A DNA stretch of 64,000 bases from Bacteroidaceae bacterium (GCA_017522135.1 JAFXAB010000033.1:1-64000), one strand, 5' to 3'; shown: positions 8,856-18,515, numbered from the stretch's first letter. A program made the numbers and translations. The notes: generated by a model from the letters alone, not told the origin.

Positions 8856-8888
8856 GGAGGGTGGCCACTGACGGCCACCCTCCTTTGC
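8856..8888 (+). terminator. Terminator after the Fn3-like gene
   Basis: GGAGGGTGGCC (8856-8866) pairs perfectly with GGCCACCCTCC (8873-8883) around a 6-base loop, followed by TTTGCTTG. It starts 26 bp after the stop. Confidence 0.88.
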
Positions 8889-9217
8889 TTGTATGAAGGG
8901 CGTGTGATAAAATGACATTCGTGCGCGATGAATTTTTATGTAAACAAGAAATAATCGTATAATGGTATTAGTGGCCTAAATATAGAGCTGGCAATATATG
9001 AAGTAACGATATAGGATTTCCAACCCCTTCCCACTGCGGGATGTTTTTTATCGACCAAGTTACTCTTGCTCGGCACAGCTCATGCAGGCACGATTCTGCG
9101 CACGTTCAGTCACAACACCCCCTATTTTGCTAACACTCGCATGGGCAGAAAAAGTTACTGTTTGCCGAAGGGTATACTTTGTCGCGGCTGTGCTTATTTA
9201 TCGCAAGGAGTAATAAA
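8889..9217. other. Unassigned gap with a GC-richer block
   Basis: Between two converging transcription units. The part from about 9020 to 9217 is richer in G and C than other gaps here and carries short open frames in several phases but no convincing gene. It could be a decayed gene or a structured RNA; neither can be shown by eye. Confidence 0.4.
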
Positions 9218-9247
9218 CGGAGTCTCTTCGATTTTTATCGGACTCCG
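9218..9247 (-). terminator. Probable terminator of the O-acetylation operon
   Basis: CGGAGTC (9218-9224) pairs with GACTCCG (9241-9247), and an inner CGAT/ATCG stem closes the loop. Read on the minus strand it follows the acyltransferase stop by 28 bases and is followed by TTTATTA, a weak T tract. Confidence 0.5.
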
Positions 9248-9275
9248 ATAAGAATAAGTTGAGCCTGGCAATTGC

Positions 9276-10772
9276 TTAGAATTGCAGGTATATGAATGGT
9301 ACGACTTGGCTTGAGCGCAGTTGTAATACTATGTAAATAAATAAAGAGAATATAATGACCTTGACTGCAAAAGGTGTTTTCTCAAGTATCTTTTGTAGTG
9401 CCAAAGACCATTTGTGCGGGGTGTAGTGCAACAGATAACCTACAATCATAGCAAGGATGACGTAGCGATAGCCATCGACAAGTTGACCCAGCACCTCGGG
9501 GTGGAATTGGGTGAATATCTGTGTGGCCATTTCGCCTACCGTCGATAATGAATCGGCACGGAAGAACACCCAGCCTACAGCCACAATGTTGAAGGTAATA
9601 ATTATGTTGATAATGTGCAGCAAGTGTGCTTTCACACCGCTATGTTCCTGAACCGAGAACAGTTTGCGGTAAATTTTGTGTAGTACGAGCATGATACCGT
9701 GCCAAGCCCCCCACAAGACGAAAAGCCAAGATGCTCCATGCCATAGTCCACCTATTACCATTGTAATAAAAAGATTGAAGTAGTTGCGCCAAAGAGGAAC
9801 TCGGTTGCCCCCTAACGATATGTAAAGATAGTCGCGAAGCCAAGACGACAAAGTAATGTGCCAGCGTCGCCAAAATTCGGTGATGGATGCCGACTTGTAG
9901 GGCGAGTCGAAGTTGATAGGAAAGCGAAAACCTAAAAGTAAGGCTATACCTATGGCCATATCGGAGTATCCCGAGAAGTCGCAGTAAATCTGTAAAGTAT
10001 AGCCATATATGCCCAGTAGATTTTCAAGTCCGGTATATAGAGCCGGTGCGTCAAATATGCGGTCGACAAAATTGATGCTGATGTAGTCCGAGATAACAAC
10101 CTTCTTGAAAACACCTGTCATAATCAAGAAAAGTCCTTCGGCAAACATTTGGCTCGTTACCACCGGTCGGCGACGTATCTGAGGCAGCAGGTCGATAGCA
10201 CGCACAACGGGCCCGGCTACCAACGGCGGAAAGAATGAGAGGAAGAAGAGATATTCGAGCGGATTGGTGGTAGGTTGTAACTTGCCTCGATATATATCTA
10301 TAATGTAACTGAGAGAGCGAAAGGTGAAGAATGATATACCTATGGGCAGTGCTATATCCCACAATTCGATAGGCTTGCTTATAAAAGAGTTGATGGTGTC
10401 GACAATGAGTGTGGTATACTTGAAGTAGCACAGCATACCCATATTGATGATGGCACTTGTGGCAACACACCATTTGCGAGCAGCAGTGTTGCGCACTTGT
10501 CCCAGGATGAGGCCGATGCAATAATCGGATATTGCAACCGACAGTAGACACAGTACATATACTCCGCTCGACTTGTAATAGAAATAGAGCGAAAAGAGGA
10601 TGACAAAAATCATGCGCCCCGGGTTGTAGCGATAGAGTGCGCGATAGATGATGATAAATATCAGAAAGAGAAAGAGAAACAGTCCGCTGTTGAACATGAG
10701 CGGATGTCCCGGCGAGTATGATAGCAACTCGCCTATCTTCGAGAGGTCGATGTTATCGAATATATTCTTCAT
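9276..10772 (-). CDS. MBOAT family O-acyltransferase (AlgI/PatA-like)
   Basis: A 498-residue membrane protein with about 10-12 hydrophobic helices and the MBOAT signature: the conserved sections FPPLVAGPVVR, ITEFWRRWHITLSSWLRDYLYI and MVIGGLWHGASW with its catalytic-type His. Proteins of this family move acyl groups, usually acetyl, across the membrane to polysaccharides, as AlgI does for alginate and PatA for peptidoglycan. It is the last gene of a minus-strand operon with two SGNH hydrolase-like genes, overlapping the upstream one by 20 bp. The acceptor (peptidoglycan, exopolysaccharide or other glycan) cannot be told from sequence. Confidence 0.9.
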   Translation of the reverse strand: MKNIFDNIDLSKIGELLSYSPGHPLMFNSGLFLFLFLIFIIIYRALYRYNPGRMIFVILFSLYFYYKSSGVYVLCLLSVAISDYCIGLILGQVRNTAARKWCVATSAIINMGMLCYFKYTTLIVDTINSFISKPIELWDIALPIGISFFTFRSLSYIIDIYRGKLQPTTNPLEYLFFLSFFPPLVAGPVVRAIDLLPQIRRRPVVTSQMFAEGLFLIMTGVFKKVVISDYISINFVDRIFDAPALYTGLENLLGIYGYTLQIYCDFSGYSDMAIGIALLLGFRFPINFDSPYKSASITEFWRRWHITLSSWLRDYLYISLGGNRVPLWRNYFNLFITMVIGGLWHGASWLFVLWGAWHGIMLVLHKIYRKLFSVQEHSGVKAHLLHIINIIITFNIVAVGWVFFRADSLSTVGEMATQIFTQFHPEVLGQLVDGYRYVILAMIVGYLLHYTPHKWSLALQKILEKTPFAVKVIIFSLFIYIVLQLRSSQVVPFIYLQF

Positions 10773-12000
10773 AGGCTTTCAAGATGCTTTGATATAGAAG
10801 ATTTCCTTGTAGAGCATACCCTTTTGTAGTGTAATGGATATGGTCTTTTTTCATGCCGTCTTCCTTTACCCATATATCGCAAGAACCTTTTCCACCACCT
10901 ATGGTATACCAGTCCCATACGGCAATATTGTTATCCGAGCCATAATCTTTGATGGCTTCTATGATGGTGGGAAGTTGGTTGTTGTGGGTGTAATAGGTAC
11001 GTCGTTTTCCGTTCTTGCGGTATCGTTTTCGCAATTTGTTGTCGGCCGGTGTAGTGAGCAAAATAAGAGCATCGGGGCTTTTCTCGCGTATCTCGGTGAC
11101 AAGTGTGTGTATCTGCCGGTACATTGTCTGGTAGGTTATATGGCTTGATACCGATTCGTTTGTACCCATCGAGATGATTACCAAATGTGGCTCTAATAGT
11201 GACAATTTGCTGCCATAGTTTTCTATGCGATTGTAAGATTGGTATGTGGCACTGTTGTTGCCTATGGCGTGAAGCAGAATACCGTTGCTGTCATTCTCAA
11301 GCGATGCACCATATATGGTGGCATGCTCATTGCTATGATTATTCACTCCTTGCAGATGAATAATATGTGTCGTGTCGCTCCATGTATAGTAGGTTTCGCC
11401 CGGATGCAATGAGTAAGTGTTGAGATTGGTGGGCGTTTCGGTAGGCATGAGTTGAGGAAATTTGTCGGAGGGTGTATGAAAGAGTCGTACTCTGTTGAAT
11501 CCTATCTCTTCGCCATATCTGCTCATGGTTTCTATTGTTATGTCTACCTTCCGAGCGGTGGGTGTTATAGAAATGCCACTAACACCCACAGTGTTACTGA
11601 ATTTTTTACCTCTGATGCAACGTTTATACAGCCAAGAGTGAGGCGATGTGAATTTATAATCGGCCGGCTCATTGGTCTTGCTTAAGCGTAGCGGAGCAAT
11701 AAGGCCACGCCCGGCATTTCCCCAATATTGTTGTAATGACAATCGCAATGCTTCGCTGAAATATCCGGCTTGTACATGTGAGTCGCCCAAGTGTACTATT
11801 GATACGATGTTGCGCTCGGCATGGGTAGTATCTTGTAATGAGCGCATACGGTCGAATACAGGCGACCAATCGGAGCCGTTGAAGATTATGGTGTCGGCAT
11901 CCCAATTGATACATGAAATTGTGTCGATCTCAACGGCATGAGAGGAGGCTGCCGTGTTACACAAGATGGTGATGAGTAATAGTATTATACTTCTATTCAT
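10753..12000 (-). CDS. SGNH/GDSL hydrolase-like protein, O-acetylation operon gene 2
   Basis: A 415-residue exported protein. A longer frame reaches 12063, but the ATG at 12000 gives a clean signal peptide (residues 1-21, ending SHA) and an 8-bp overlap with the gene before it, so I chose it. SGNH blocks are visible: GDSHVQ with the nucleophile Ser (block I), GTNES (block III) and DHIHYTTKGY with the Asp-x-x-His pair (block V). With the MBOAT partner it probably acts as the extracytoplasmic acetyltransferase or esterase, as PatB/Ape1-type proteins do. Confidence 0.82.
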   Translation of the reverse strand: MNRSIILLLITILCNTAASSHAVEIDTISCINWDADTIIFNGSDWSPVFDRMRSLQDTTHAERNIVSIVHLGDSHVQAGYFSEALRLSLQQYWGNAGRGLIAPLRLSKTNEPADYKFTSPHSWLYKRCIRGKKFSNTVGVSGISITPTARKVDITIETMSRYGEEIGFNRVRLFHTPSDKFPQLMPTETPTNLNTYSLHPGETYYTWSDTTHIIHLQGVNNHSNEHATIYGASLENDSNGILLHAIGNNSATYQSYNRIENYGSKLSLLEPHLVIISMGTNESVSSHITYQTMYRQIHTLVTEIREKSPDALILLTTPADNKLRKRYRKNGKRRTYYTHNNQLPTIIEAIKDYGSDNNIAVWDWYTIGGGKGSCDIWVKEDGMKKDHIHYTTKGYALQGNLLYQSILKAYEEYIR

Positions 12001-13432
12001 ATATGCAACTTGCTGTCTCTTGCGATTGAGTGATGATGGGTTGGGATAGGTTGTTGAGTGCATGATTGATGGCCTTTACAAACTCCTCGGCAAGTGGCGC
12101 ACCTCCTTGATGATTGATGTGGGTGTAGTCTTTGCCGGCCCATTTGTTGTTGACAAAAGTGTTCATGCCTCCTATTTGCCTCATGGCTTCGTAGCAGTCC
12201 CAAAAGAGGCACTGTGCCTCTTTTGCCGCATTGCGTTGAGCCTTGCGCATGCCATATATGGCCGGCATGGTTTTTATCTCGCCATTTTCGTTTTGACAGC
12301 GGTCGCCTATACCCATAATGAGGATGTCGGTGTGAGGTAGTGCGTGGCGTAGATGAGCTACGGCATCGACCATTTGTTGCGTATAGGATGTATAGTCGGT
12401 AATACCCTGACTCATGCGGTTGAGTCCGTACTGCAAGACAATAAGGTCGTAGGGAATGGCTTGATATAGTTCCTGTAGACGGTTGCTTGAAATCATCTCC
12501 AATGATGTACCGCTATAACCGCGCATCGAGATATTATCGACAGCAATACCGCTTGTCCCGTCGAGCCAGGCACCCCACATAGCTACATGATTGTTGTTGC
12601 ATCGTATCTCTATATTGCTTGTCGGCTCACAGATTGTAATGAATTGCGCAACATCTTTTCCTTCGATGTTGTATGTATGGCTTGCCGAGTCGGTCTTGAG
12701 AGTTATTACAGCAGAGTCTTGAGCAATAAATCCGATGGTAGAGATATCCCAACGGTCGATATGACGCAACTTATTTACACCCCTGAAGCGGGTGTATGCT
12801 TCGTTCTCGGCACGGTGATATTGTAGAGGCAGTGATATGAGATTATATTCCGGATCTTGAGTGATGACATTGATGCTTTTCCACCCTTTATCGACCTGAA
12901 CTATAGAGCGACGAAAGCCCGGAAAGTCGCTGTGCATAGCCATATATCCTACACCGCAACCGCCAAAGAGGTCTTGCAAAAGCATACGGATGTTTTGTGT
13001 AAAGATGTCGGCCTCGATAAAGGAATCACCCAGGAATGCTATGCGAATAGGACGTTGTAGGTTGTTGCGATTTTCAACAGCCGATATGAAGTTTTGCAAG
13101 CCGTTTTGCCGGGTTGTATAGTCTTCAATGAGAGTTGTGTCGCCTTCTTTGCGCTTTACGTTTTTTATAATCAGTTCTCTTGCAATAGAGTCGGGTAGGG
13201 GAAATGAGTCGGATAACGTTGTTGTAGGGTAGGCAACAACGGTGTCGGCCGTATGGTATAGAGTCTCTTCGTCGACAAGAATATCGTTGTTCTTGATGCG
13301 CAAGTCGCTGAGAATATCTATCGGCTTGGTTGTAAAGATACTTTCGATAGGAGGAATGGCGGATAAAACCATCAGCAAGATGATGGTAAGGCCAACCAGC
13401 CACGCGACCTGCGAAAGGTAATTTTTATTCAT
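11993..13432 (-). CDS. Membrane-anchored SGNH hydrolase-like protein, O-acetylation operon gene 1
   Basis: A 479-residue protein with an uncleaved N-terminal membrane helix (about residues 9-30) followed by a periplasmic part. SGNH elements are FLGDSFIEADIF near residue 130 (Ser nucleophile), YGLNRMSQ as a degenerate block III, and KDYTHINHQGG near 440 (Asp and His). It is clearly different in sequence from the second SGNH protein, so the two are not a recent duplication. First gene of the operon, divergent from cls, with a candidate -7 TACTTTTG at 13468-13475 on the minus strand. Confidence 0.82.
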   Translation of the reverse strand: MNKNYLSQVAWLVGLTIILLMVLSAIPPIESIFTTKPIDILSDLRIKNNDILVDEETLYHTADTVVAYPTTTLSDSFPLPDSIARELIIKNVKRKEGDTTLIEDYTTRQNGLQNFISAVENRNNLQRPIRIAFLGDSFIEADIFTQNIRMLLQDLFGGCGVGYMAMHSDFPGFRRSIVQVDKGWKSINVITQDPEYNLISLPLQYHRAENEAYTRFRGVNKLRHIDRWDISTIGFIAQDSAVITLKTDSASHTYNIEGKDVAQFITICEPTSNIEIRCNNNHVAMWGAWLDGTSGIAVDNISMRGYSGTSLEMISSNRLQELYQAIPYDLIVLQYGLNRMSQGITDYTSYTQQMVDAVAHLRHALPHTDILIMGIGDRCQNENGEIKTMPAIYGMRKAQRNAAKEAQCLFWDCYEAMRQIGGMNTFVNNKWAGKDYTHINHQGGAPLAEEFVKAINHALNNLSQPIITQSQETASCIYE

Positions 13433-13467
13433 TTCAGAAATGGTTCTTATTGTATGTTGAACAGAGG

Positions 13468-13475
13468 CAAAAGTA
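13468..13475 (-). promoter_or_regulatory. Candidate -7 element of the O-acetylation operon
   Basis: TACTTTTG on the minus strand, 36 bases upstream of the ATG at 13432. No clear -33 TTTG is seen, so support is moderate. Confidence 0.45.
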
Positions 13476-13573
13476 ATAAAAATGAGTGAAATAAAATAAA
13501 TTTGGTCATTTGAAATAATAGTGTATTGATATTATTTAGTAAATTAGAGCCCGAATAATGAATAGAAAATAAA

Positions 13574-15013
13574 ATGTTGTTGCAAATGCACATATCGGCT
13601 TGGCTCCTGAATGGCCTTTATATTACTTATGTAGTGCTTGTATTGAGTAGTATAATTGTCGTTATTTCGGAAAACCGAAATGCCTCTAAAAGCCTTGCAT
13701 GGATACTTGCACTTATATTTTTACCTGTCATAGGGTTGCTTCTCTATTTACTGTTTGGACAAAGTTTGCGACACGAGACCCTTTTAACCAAAAGCAACCG
13801 AGCCAAATTGTTTAATAGCAACAAACTGCCCGATGTGGATATAGAAAGTCTTCCCTTCAGCGAAAACAACAAGCAACTCATCAAGATGTGCAATCGCCTG
13901 GAGTCGTCGCGTTTTTATCCCAACAATGATGTGCGTATATATGTACGCGGAAAGGATAAGTTTGACGACTTGTTGTACGATATACGGCAGGCACAGAAGT
14001 TTATTCATATACAATATTTTATATTTCGTGACGATGTATTGGGGCGTAGTATTCGCGATGCCCTGGTAGAGGCTGTTGAGCGTGGTGTAGAAGTACGACT
14101 CCTGTATGACGATATGGGCTGTTTCACGGTCAATCGTCGTTTCTTTAAGAATATGGCCAAACGAGGTGTCGAAGTGCAAGCCTATATGCGCATATTTCAG
14201 TTTCGTCCATCCTGGAGGCTCAATTTCCGCAATCACCGCAAGATAGTCGTTATAGATGGTATTGTGGGTTATATAGGCGGGATGAATATAGCCGACCGCT
14301 ATGTCAATGGTGACAAGGATTTGAGTTGGCGCGATACGCACATGCGCATTGCCGGGCAGGCAGTACATGGATTGCAAATGTCTTTCGCGGTAGATTGGTG
14401 CTTTGAAAATAAAAATGTGCTCTCTGACGAAAAATATTTTCCTCGTTTATCGCCGGTAGGCAATACGGGCGTGCAGATAATCTTATCGGGTCCTATAGGC
14501 CCATGGAATACCATAGCTATGATGTGCGAAAAGATTGTGTCGATGGCACATGACTATGTGTATATACAGACACCCTACTTCCTGCCCACCGACTCGCTGG
14601 TATATGCCTTGCAAGTAGCGGCACTCTCGGGAGTGGATGTGCGTATCATGATACCCAATCGCACCGATTGGGTGGTAATGCGTTGGGGGTCATTCTCTTA
14701 TATCTCGCAAATGCTCAGTGCGGGCGTGAAAATATATCTCTATCAACCGGGTATGCTTCATGCCAAGACTATTGTAGCCGACGATGAGTTGGTTTCGATA
14801 GGGTCGGCCAACTTCGATTTTCGCAGTTTTGAACACAACTTTGAGACCAATGCACTTGTATATTGCAAAGACCAAGCCTTGCGTGTCAAGGAGGACTTTA
14901 TGATAGATGCACAGCACTGTGTGTTGATAGACAATCTTGAGCAATGGCGACAACGACCCTTTATACAGAAACTATTTGAGTCGGTGGTGAGGTTGATAAG
15001 TCCTGTTTTGTAG
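13574..15013 (+). CDS. cls: Cardiolipin synthase (phospholipase D family)
   Basis: A 479-residue membrane enzyme that joins two phosphatidylglycerols to make cardiolipin. Two N-terminal membrane helices (about residues 8-30 and 40-60) include the family stretch ASKSLAWILALIFLPVIGLLLY. Two HKD motifs follow: NHRKIVVIDG with His221 and MLHAKTIVADD with His396, each followed by the GG/GSxN-type residues of the family. Length matches ClsA-type enzymes. It stands alone between the divergent O-acetylation operon and the M16 peptidase gene. No clear consensus promoter was found in front. Confidence 0.93.
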   Translation: MLLQMHISAWLLNGLYITYVVLVLSSIIVVISENRNASKSLAWILALIFLPVIGLLLYLLFGQSLRHETLLTKSNRAKLFNSNKLPDVDIESLPFSENNKQLIKMCNRLESSRFYPNNDVRIYVRGKDKFDDLLYDIRQAQKFIHIQYFIFRDDVLGRSIRDALVEAVERGVEVRLLYDDMGCFTVNRRFFKNMAKRGVEVQAYMRIFQFRPSWRLNFRNHRKIVVIDGIVGYIGGMNIADRYVNGDKDLSWRDTHMRIAGQAVHGLQMSFAVDWCFENKNVLSDEKYFPRLSPVGNTGVQIILSGPIGPWNTIAMMCEKIVSMAHDYVYIQTPYFLPTDSLVYALQVAALSGVDVRIMIPNRTDWVVMRWGSFSYISQMLSAGVKIYLYQPGMLHAKTIVADDELVSIGSANFDFRSFEHNFETNALVYCKDQALRVKEDFMIDAQHCVLIDNLEQWRQRPFIQKLFESVVRLISPVL

Positions 15014-15115
15014 CCATTTGGGGGGTGCTCGATTGCGTATTATGGCAGTAGCAATGGTCGGTGGGCTCTACATTGCGCTCTGCGGTAGGTTGTAAAGAAT
15101 AATTTGCTGTGAGAG

Positions 15116-15147
15116 TTTGGTGTGTCGTGCGATAATTACTAATTTTG
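15116..15147 (+). promoter_or_regulatory. Promoter of the M16 peptidase/dusB unit
   Basis: TTTG (15116-15119) and TAATTTTG (15140-15147) are 20 bp apart; the ATG is 22 bases downstream. Confidence 0.75.
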
Positions 15148-15168
15148 CACACCAATTAAAGTCAAAAA

Positions 15169-16395
15169 ATGAACACATATCTGACACATAGACTATCCAA
15201 TGGCCTGCAGGTAGTACATTGCCCGCATGCCGGTAATGTGTCGTATTGTGGCTTTATTGTCAATGTAGGTACGCGAGATGAGGCGGTTGATGAGTATGGA
15301 TTGGCGCATTTGGTCGAACATACAATTTTCAAAGGAACAGCTCGTCGTCGAGCCTATCACATTCGCAACCGTATGGAGCTGGTGGGAGGCGAGCTGAATG
15401 CGTTTACCTCCAAAGAAGAGACTGTCATATACAGTATATTCCCATCGCAGTGTCAAGAGCGTGCGATGGAGCTGCTTGGAGACTTGGTAGCCAACGCCTC
15501 TTTTCCCGACGTAGAGTTTGAAAAAGAGCGGGAGGTGGTAGTGGAAGAGATAGAAATGTATCGCGACACACCGTCCGAATTGATATACGATGAGTTTGAG
15601 AATCGTTTGTTTGCCGGCCATGCCTTGGGACATAACATATTGGGAACACCCGACGATTTGATGCAAATATCGCCCGAAAAAGCAAGAGCTTTTTTAAAGC
15701 GTTTTTATGTACCGCAACAGATGGTCTTCTTTTCATTGGGAAGTATGGCATTTGATAAGGTGGTTCGCTATGCCGAACGTTATTTCTCTACGCTGACAGA
15801 TGCACCCGATGTGCGTCATAGAGTAGTGCCGCAACCCATACAGCCTTTTGCCGAGCGACTCTCCTGCGATACCCATCAGACACATGTGGTGTGGGGACGT
15901 CGCACATATAGTCTTTATGACAATTTGCGCCTGCCCATGTTGTTGATGAATAATATATTGGGCGGTCCTTGCCTGAACAGCCTGCTGAATGTTGCGTTGC
16001 GAGAGCAACGAGGATATGTATATACAGTAGAATCGGCCATAACAAACTATACCGATACCGGTATTTTCTCGGTGTACTTTGGTACCGATGTGCGTCATGT
16101 GGACAAGTGTATGCAACGAGTGCGCAAAGTACTTGATAGTGTCAGGCGCACGTATCTTACCGGAGCACGTCTTGTCGCCGCCAAGAAACAATATCTGGGA
16201 CAACTGCAAGTGGCCGAGGACAATAACGAAGGATTGGCCTTAGCTATAGGAAAGGGTTTTTTGCGGCACGGCACAATTCTCGCGCCCGACGAGCAGAAGA
16301 GTCGCATAGAGGCCATCTCGCTTGATGAGATGCGACAAGTGGCCGAAGAAATGCTTGATGCCGATAGCTGGTCATTGTTGATTTTTGAGCCTTAA
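15169..16395 (+). CDS. M16 family zinc peptidase (insulinase/processing peptidase type)
   Basis: A 408-residue cytoplasmic-looking protein without signal peptide. The inverted zinc motif HLVEH (His47, Glu50, His51) sits in the typical GLAHLVEHTIFKGTARR context, and the third ligand region (EREVVVEEIEMYRDTPSE) follows about 75 residues later. The second half holds the M16 C-terminal domain. Length matches the short bacterial M16B class (YmxG/PqqL-like). The substrate is unknown. It shares a transcript with dusB, 13 bp downstream. Confidence 0.9.
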   Translation: MNTYLTHRLSNGLQVVHCPHAGNVSYCGFIVNVGTRDEAVDEYGLAHLVEHTIFKGTARRRAYHIRNRMELVGGELNAFTSKEETVIYSIFPSQCQERAMELLGDLVANASFPDVEFEKEREVVVEEIEMYRDTPSELIYDEFENRLFAGHALGHNILGTPDDLMQISPEKARAFLKRFYVPQQMVFFSLGSMAFDKVVRYAERYFSTLTDAPDVRHRVVPQPIQPFAERLSCDTHQTHVVWGRRTYSLYDNLRLPMLLMNNILGGPCLNSLLNVALREQRGYVYTVESAITNYTDTGIFSVYFGTDVRHVDKCMQRVRKVLDSVRRTYLTGARLVAAKKQYLGQLQVAEDNNEGLALAIGKGFLRHGTILAPDEQKSRIEAISLDEMRQVAEEMLDADSWSLLIFEP

Positions 16396-16408
16396 AAAGG
16401 GGAAATAT

Positions 16409-17404
16409 ATGAAGATAGGAGCTGTAGATTTGGGTAAACAACCCGTGTTGCTTGCACCGATGGAAGATGTTACCGATGCCTCTTTTCGTCTGCTTTGCAA
16501 GGAGTTTGGTGCTGATATGGTCTATACCGAGTTTGTCAGTGCCGATGCTTTGGTGCGCAGTATAGAGGCTACTCGTCGCAAGTTGCATATATGCGATGAG
16601 GAGCGACCTGTGGTAATACAAATCTATGGTCGATATATAGAGTCGATGGTAGAAGCTGCCCGATTGTGTGAAGAGGCAGCCCCCGATATAATAGACATTA
16701 ACTTTGGTTGCCCAGTAAAGAAAGTAGCCGGAAAAGGTGCCGGAGCAGGAATGTTGCGAGATGTTCCCAAGATGTTGGATATAACACGTGCGGTAGTAAA
16801 AGCGGTAAAAACTCCGGTTACGGTAAAGACCCGTTTGGGCTGGGATTGTGAGTCGAAAATCATTGTTGAACTTGCCGAGCAACTGCAAGATTGTGGTATA
16901 GCCGCATTGGCCATCCATGGACGCACACGAAGTCAGATGTATACCGGCGAGGCCGATTGGACCTTGATAGGAGAGGTAAAGAACAATCCTCGTATGCACA
17001 TACCCATCATTGGAAATGGCGATATTACTACACCGCAGCGAGCCAAGGAGTGTTTCGACAGTTACGGTGTTGATGCCATCATGGTGGGACGTGGCTCGAT
17101 AGGTGCACCGTGGATATTTAAGGAGATAAAACACTATTTACAAACGGGCGAGACCATGCAGCCTCTTACGGTGGCCGAATGTATGAGTGTGATACGTCGT
17201 CAACTGCAAGAGAGTGTGGCACGTCTTGACGAGCGTCGAGGCATTACTCATATACGTCGACACTTGGCGGCTACCCCTTTGTTTAAGGGTATACCCAATT
17301 TCCGTGACACACGCATTGCCATGTTACAGGCATCGACTATGCCCGAGTTGCTTGATATTCTGTATAGAATAGAAACCGAAATCTTGTGCGAAAGTTGTCG
17401 ATAG
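16409..17404 (+). CDS. dusB: tRNA-dihydrouridine synthase
   Basis: A 331-residue FMN enzyme that reduces uridines in the tRNA D-loop. The ATG at 16409 is preceded by AAAGGGG and was preferred to an upstream TTG at 16385 that overlaps the peptidase gene. Family marks are PMEDVTDASFR near the start, INFGCPVKKVAGKGAGAG with catalytic Cys101, AIHGRTRSQMYTG and the FMN phosphate loop IIGNGDI...MVGRGSIGAPWIF. Length and motifs fit DusB-type enzymes. It ends 1 bp before the stop of the converging WG-repeat gene, with no visible terminator between. Confidence 0.92.
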   Translation: MKIGAVDLGKQPVLLAPMEDVTDASFRLLCKEFGADMVYTEFVSADALVRSIEATRRKLHICDEERPVVIQIYGRYIESMVEAARLCEEAAPDIIDINFGCPVKKVAGKGAGAGMLRDVPKMLDITRAVVKAVKTPVTVKTRLGWDCESKIIVELAEQLQDCGIAALAIHGRTRSQMYTGEADWTLIGEVKNNPRMHIPIIGNGDITTPQRAKECFDSYGVDAIMVGRGSIGAPWIFKEIKHYLQTGETMQPLTVAECMSVIRRQLQESVARLDERRGITHIRRHLAATPLFKGIPNFRDTRIAMLQASTMPELLDILYRIETEILCESCR

Positions 17405-17405
17405 C

Positions 17406-18494
17406 CTACTTTATTTGTAGTGTCGACATGCTACAACCCAACCCCAGTGCTTGGTATAGATAGTCTTGCGAGATATAGTCGTATTGCGGATTGACTGTAA
17501 AGCTCCCCTTTGTATCTATAAAGCCCCATACTGTACCGGTTTTTACAGCAGCGCAATTGTCGATAAACGGGTATGCCTCTGTAAATTGTCGTTTGATTAC
17601 AACTTTTCCACTGCGGTCGGTATAGCCCCATTTCCCTCTTATCTTTACAGGAGCCAAGTCGGCTTGACCAAATGCCCTGCACTCTTCAAATTGAGGCGCA
17701 ATAATGATTTGTCCGGCCTCATCGCACCACCCCCACAATTTGTCACTGCGTACTCTTGTCCACAATCCATCGGGTATCATTTCGTCATAGGTGTGCGATT
17801 GGGCAATAGTTCCGTCTCGGTTGATTGCGTGATATCCATTGTCAGTTCTAACGATAGCCAATCCGCTGTCATTAAATGGAAATGCTGCATTGTATTGACA
17901 CTCGATGACCGATTCTCCGTTGAGATTGATGTATCCCCATTTACCATCCATGTTTTGTACTGCGGCAAGTCCCAGACGGAAATCGCTTACAGTTTTAAAC
18001 TGTGGTTTGATAATTTCATTGCCATTCTTGTCTATAAATCCCCACAGGACTTGTTTTTTCTTAACTATAGCTATAGCTGCACGACCTTCTATAAAGACGC
18101 GTACAGCATGCGAGTCACGAAGAGATATTTTTATATCACCTTTCTCATTGATAGCACCGGGCATGTCACCTTGTTTCATAACCCAGGCCATACCCTCACT
18201 GAATACTGTAGCTCGATTGAATGTGGCCGATAGTTTGGGCTCTCCTTTACGGTTGATATACCCCCAAGCCCCGTCGCAATTTTGTACCGTCGCAATATCG
18301 TTGTAAAACAACGAAGAGTTGGTGTTGTCGGTAGAAAATATCGGTGTGTCGTCGTAAGTGATACAATGACAACTGTCATCGCCAAAAACCAACAAGTAGC
18401 CGGTTTGTGGTCGCATGGCATTTTCTTTACTTCCACAGCTATATAACGATAGTGCAAGTGTGCTTATAAACAGAAGGTTGAGTACTCTTTTCAT
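17406..18494 (-). CDS. WG-repeat lipoprotein
   Basis: A 362-residue lipoprotein with signal peptide and Cys in YSCGS. The start at 18494 was chosen because the upstream ATG at 18518 lies inside the -7 element. The body consists of about six to seven WG/KWG beta-repeats of roughly 50 residues, visible as GAWGYINRKGE, LWGFIDKNGN, KWGYINLNGE, LWGWCDEAGQ, KWGYTDRSGK and VWGFIDTKGS. Such repeats form beta-propeller-like or solenoid folds; no catalytic role is known to me. It is convergent with dusB and divergent from the division cluster. Confidence 0.85.
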   Translation of the reverse strand: MKRVLNLLFISTLALSLYSCGSKENAMRPQTGYLLVFGDDSCHCITYDDTPIFSTDNTNSSLFYNDIATVQNCDGAWGYINRKGEPKLSATFNRATVFSEGMAWVMKQGDMPGAINEKGDIKISLRDSHAVRVFIEGRAAIAIVKKKQVLWGFIDKNGNEIIKPQFKTVSDFRLGLAAVQNMDGKWGYINLNGESVIECQYNAAFPFNDSGLAIVRTDNGYHAINRDGTIAQSHTYDEMIPDGLWTRVRSDKLWGWCDEAGQIIIAPQFEECRAFGQADLAPVKIRGKWGYTDRSGKVVIKRQFTEAYPFIDNCAAVKTGTVWGFIDTKGSFTVNPQYDYISQDYLYQALGLGCSMSTLQIK

Positions 18495-18515
18495 ATCATT
18501 TGATTGGTTGATGCA

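Noticed and set aside
9066-9251. A 61-codon frame in the gap before the acyltransferase gene
   Set aside because: No promoter or recognised homology, and it runs through the hairpin at 9218-9247. Kept only as part of an unexplained block.
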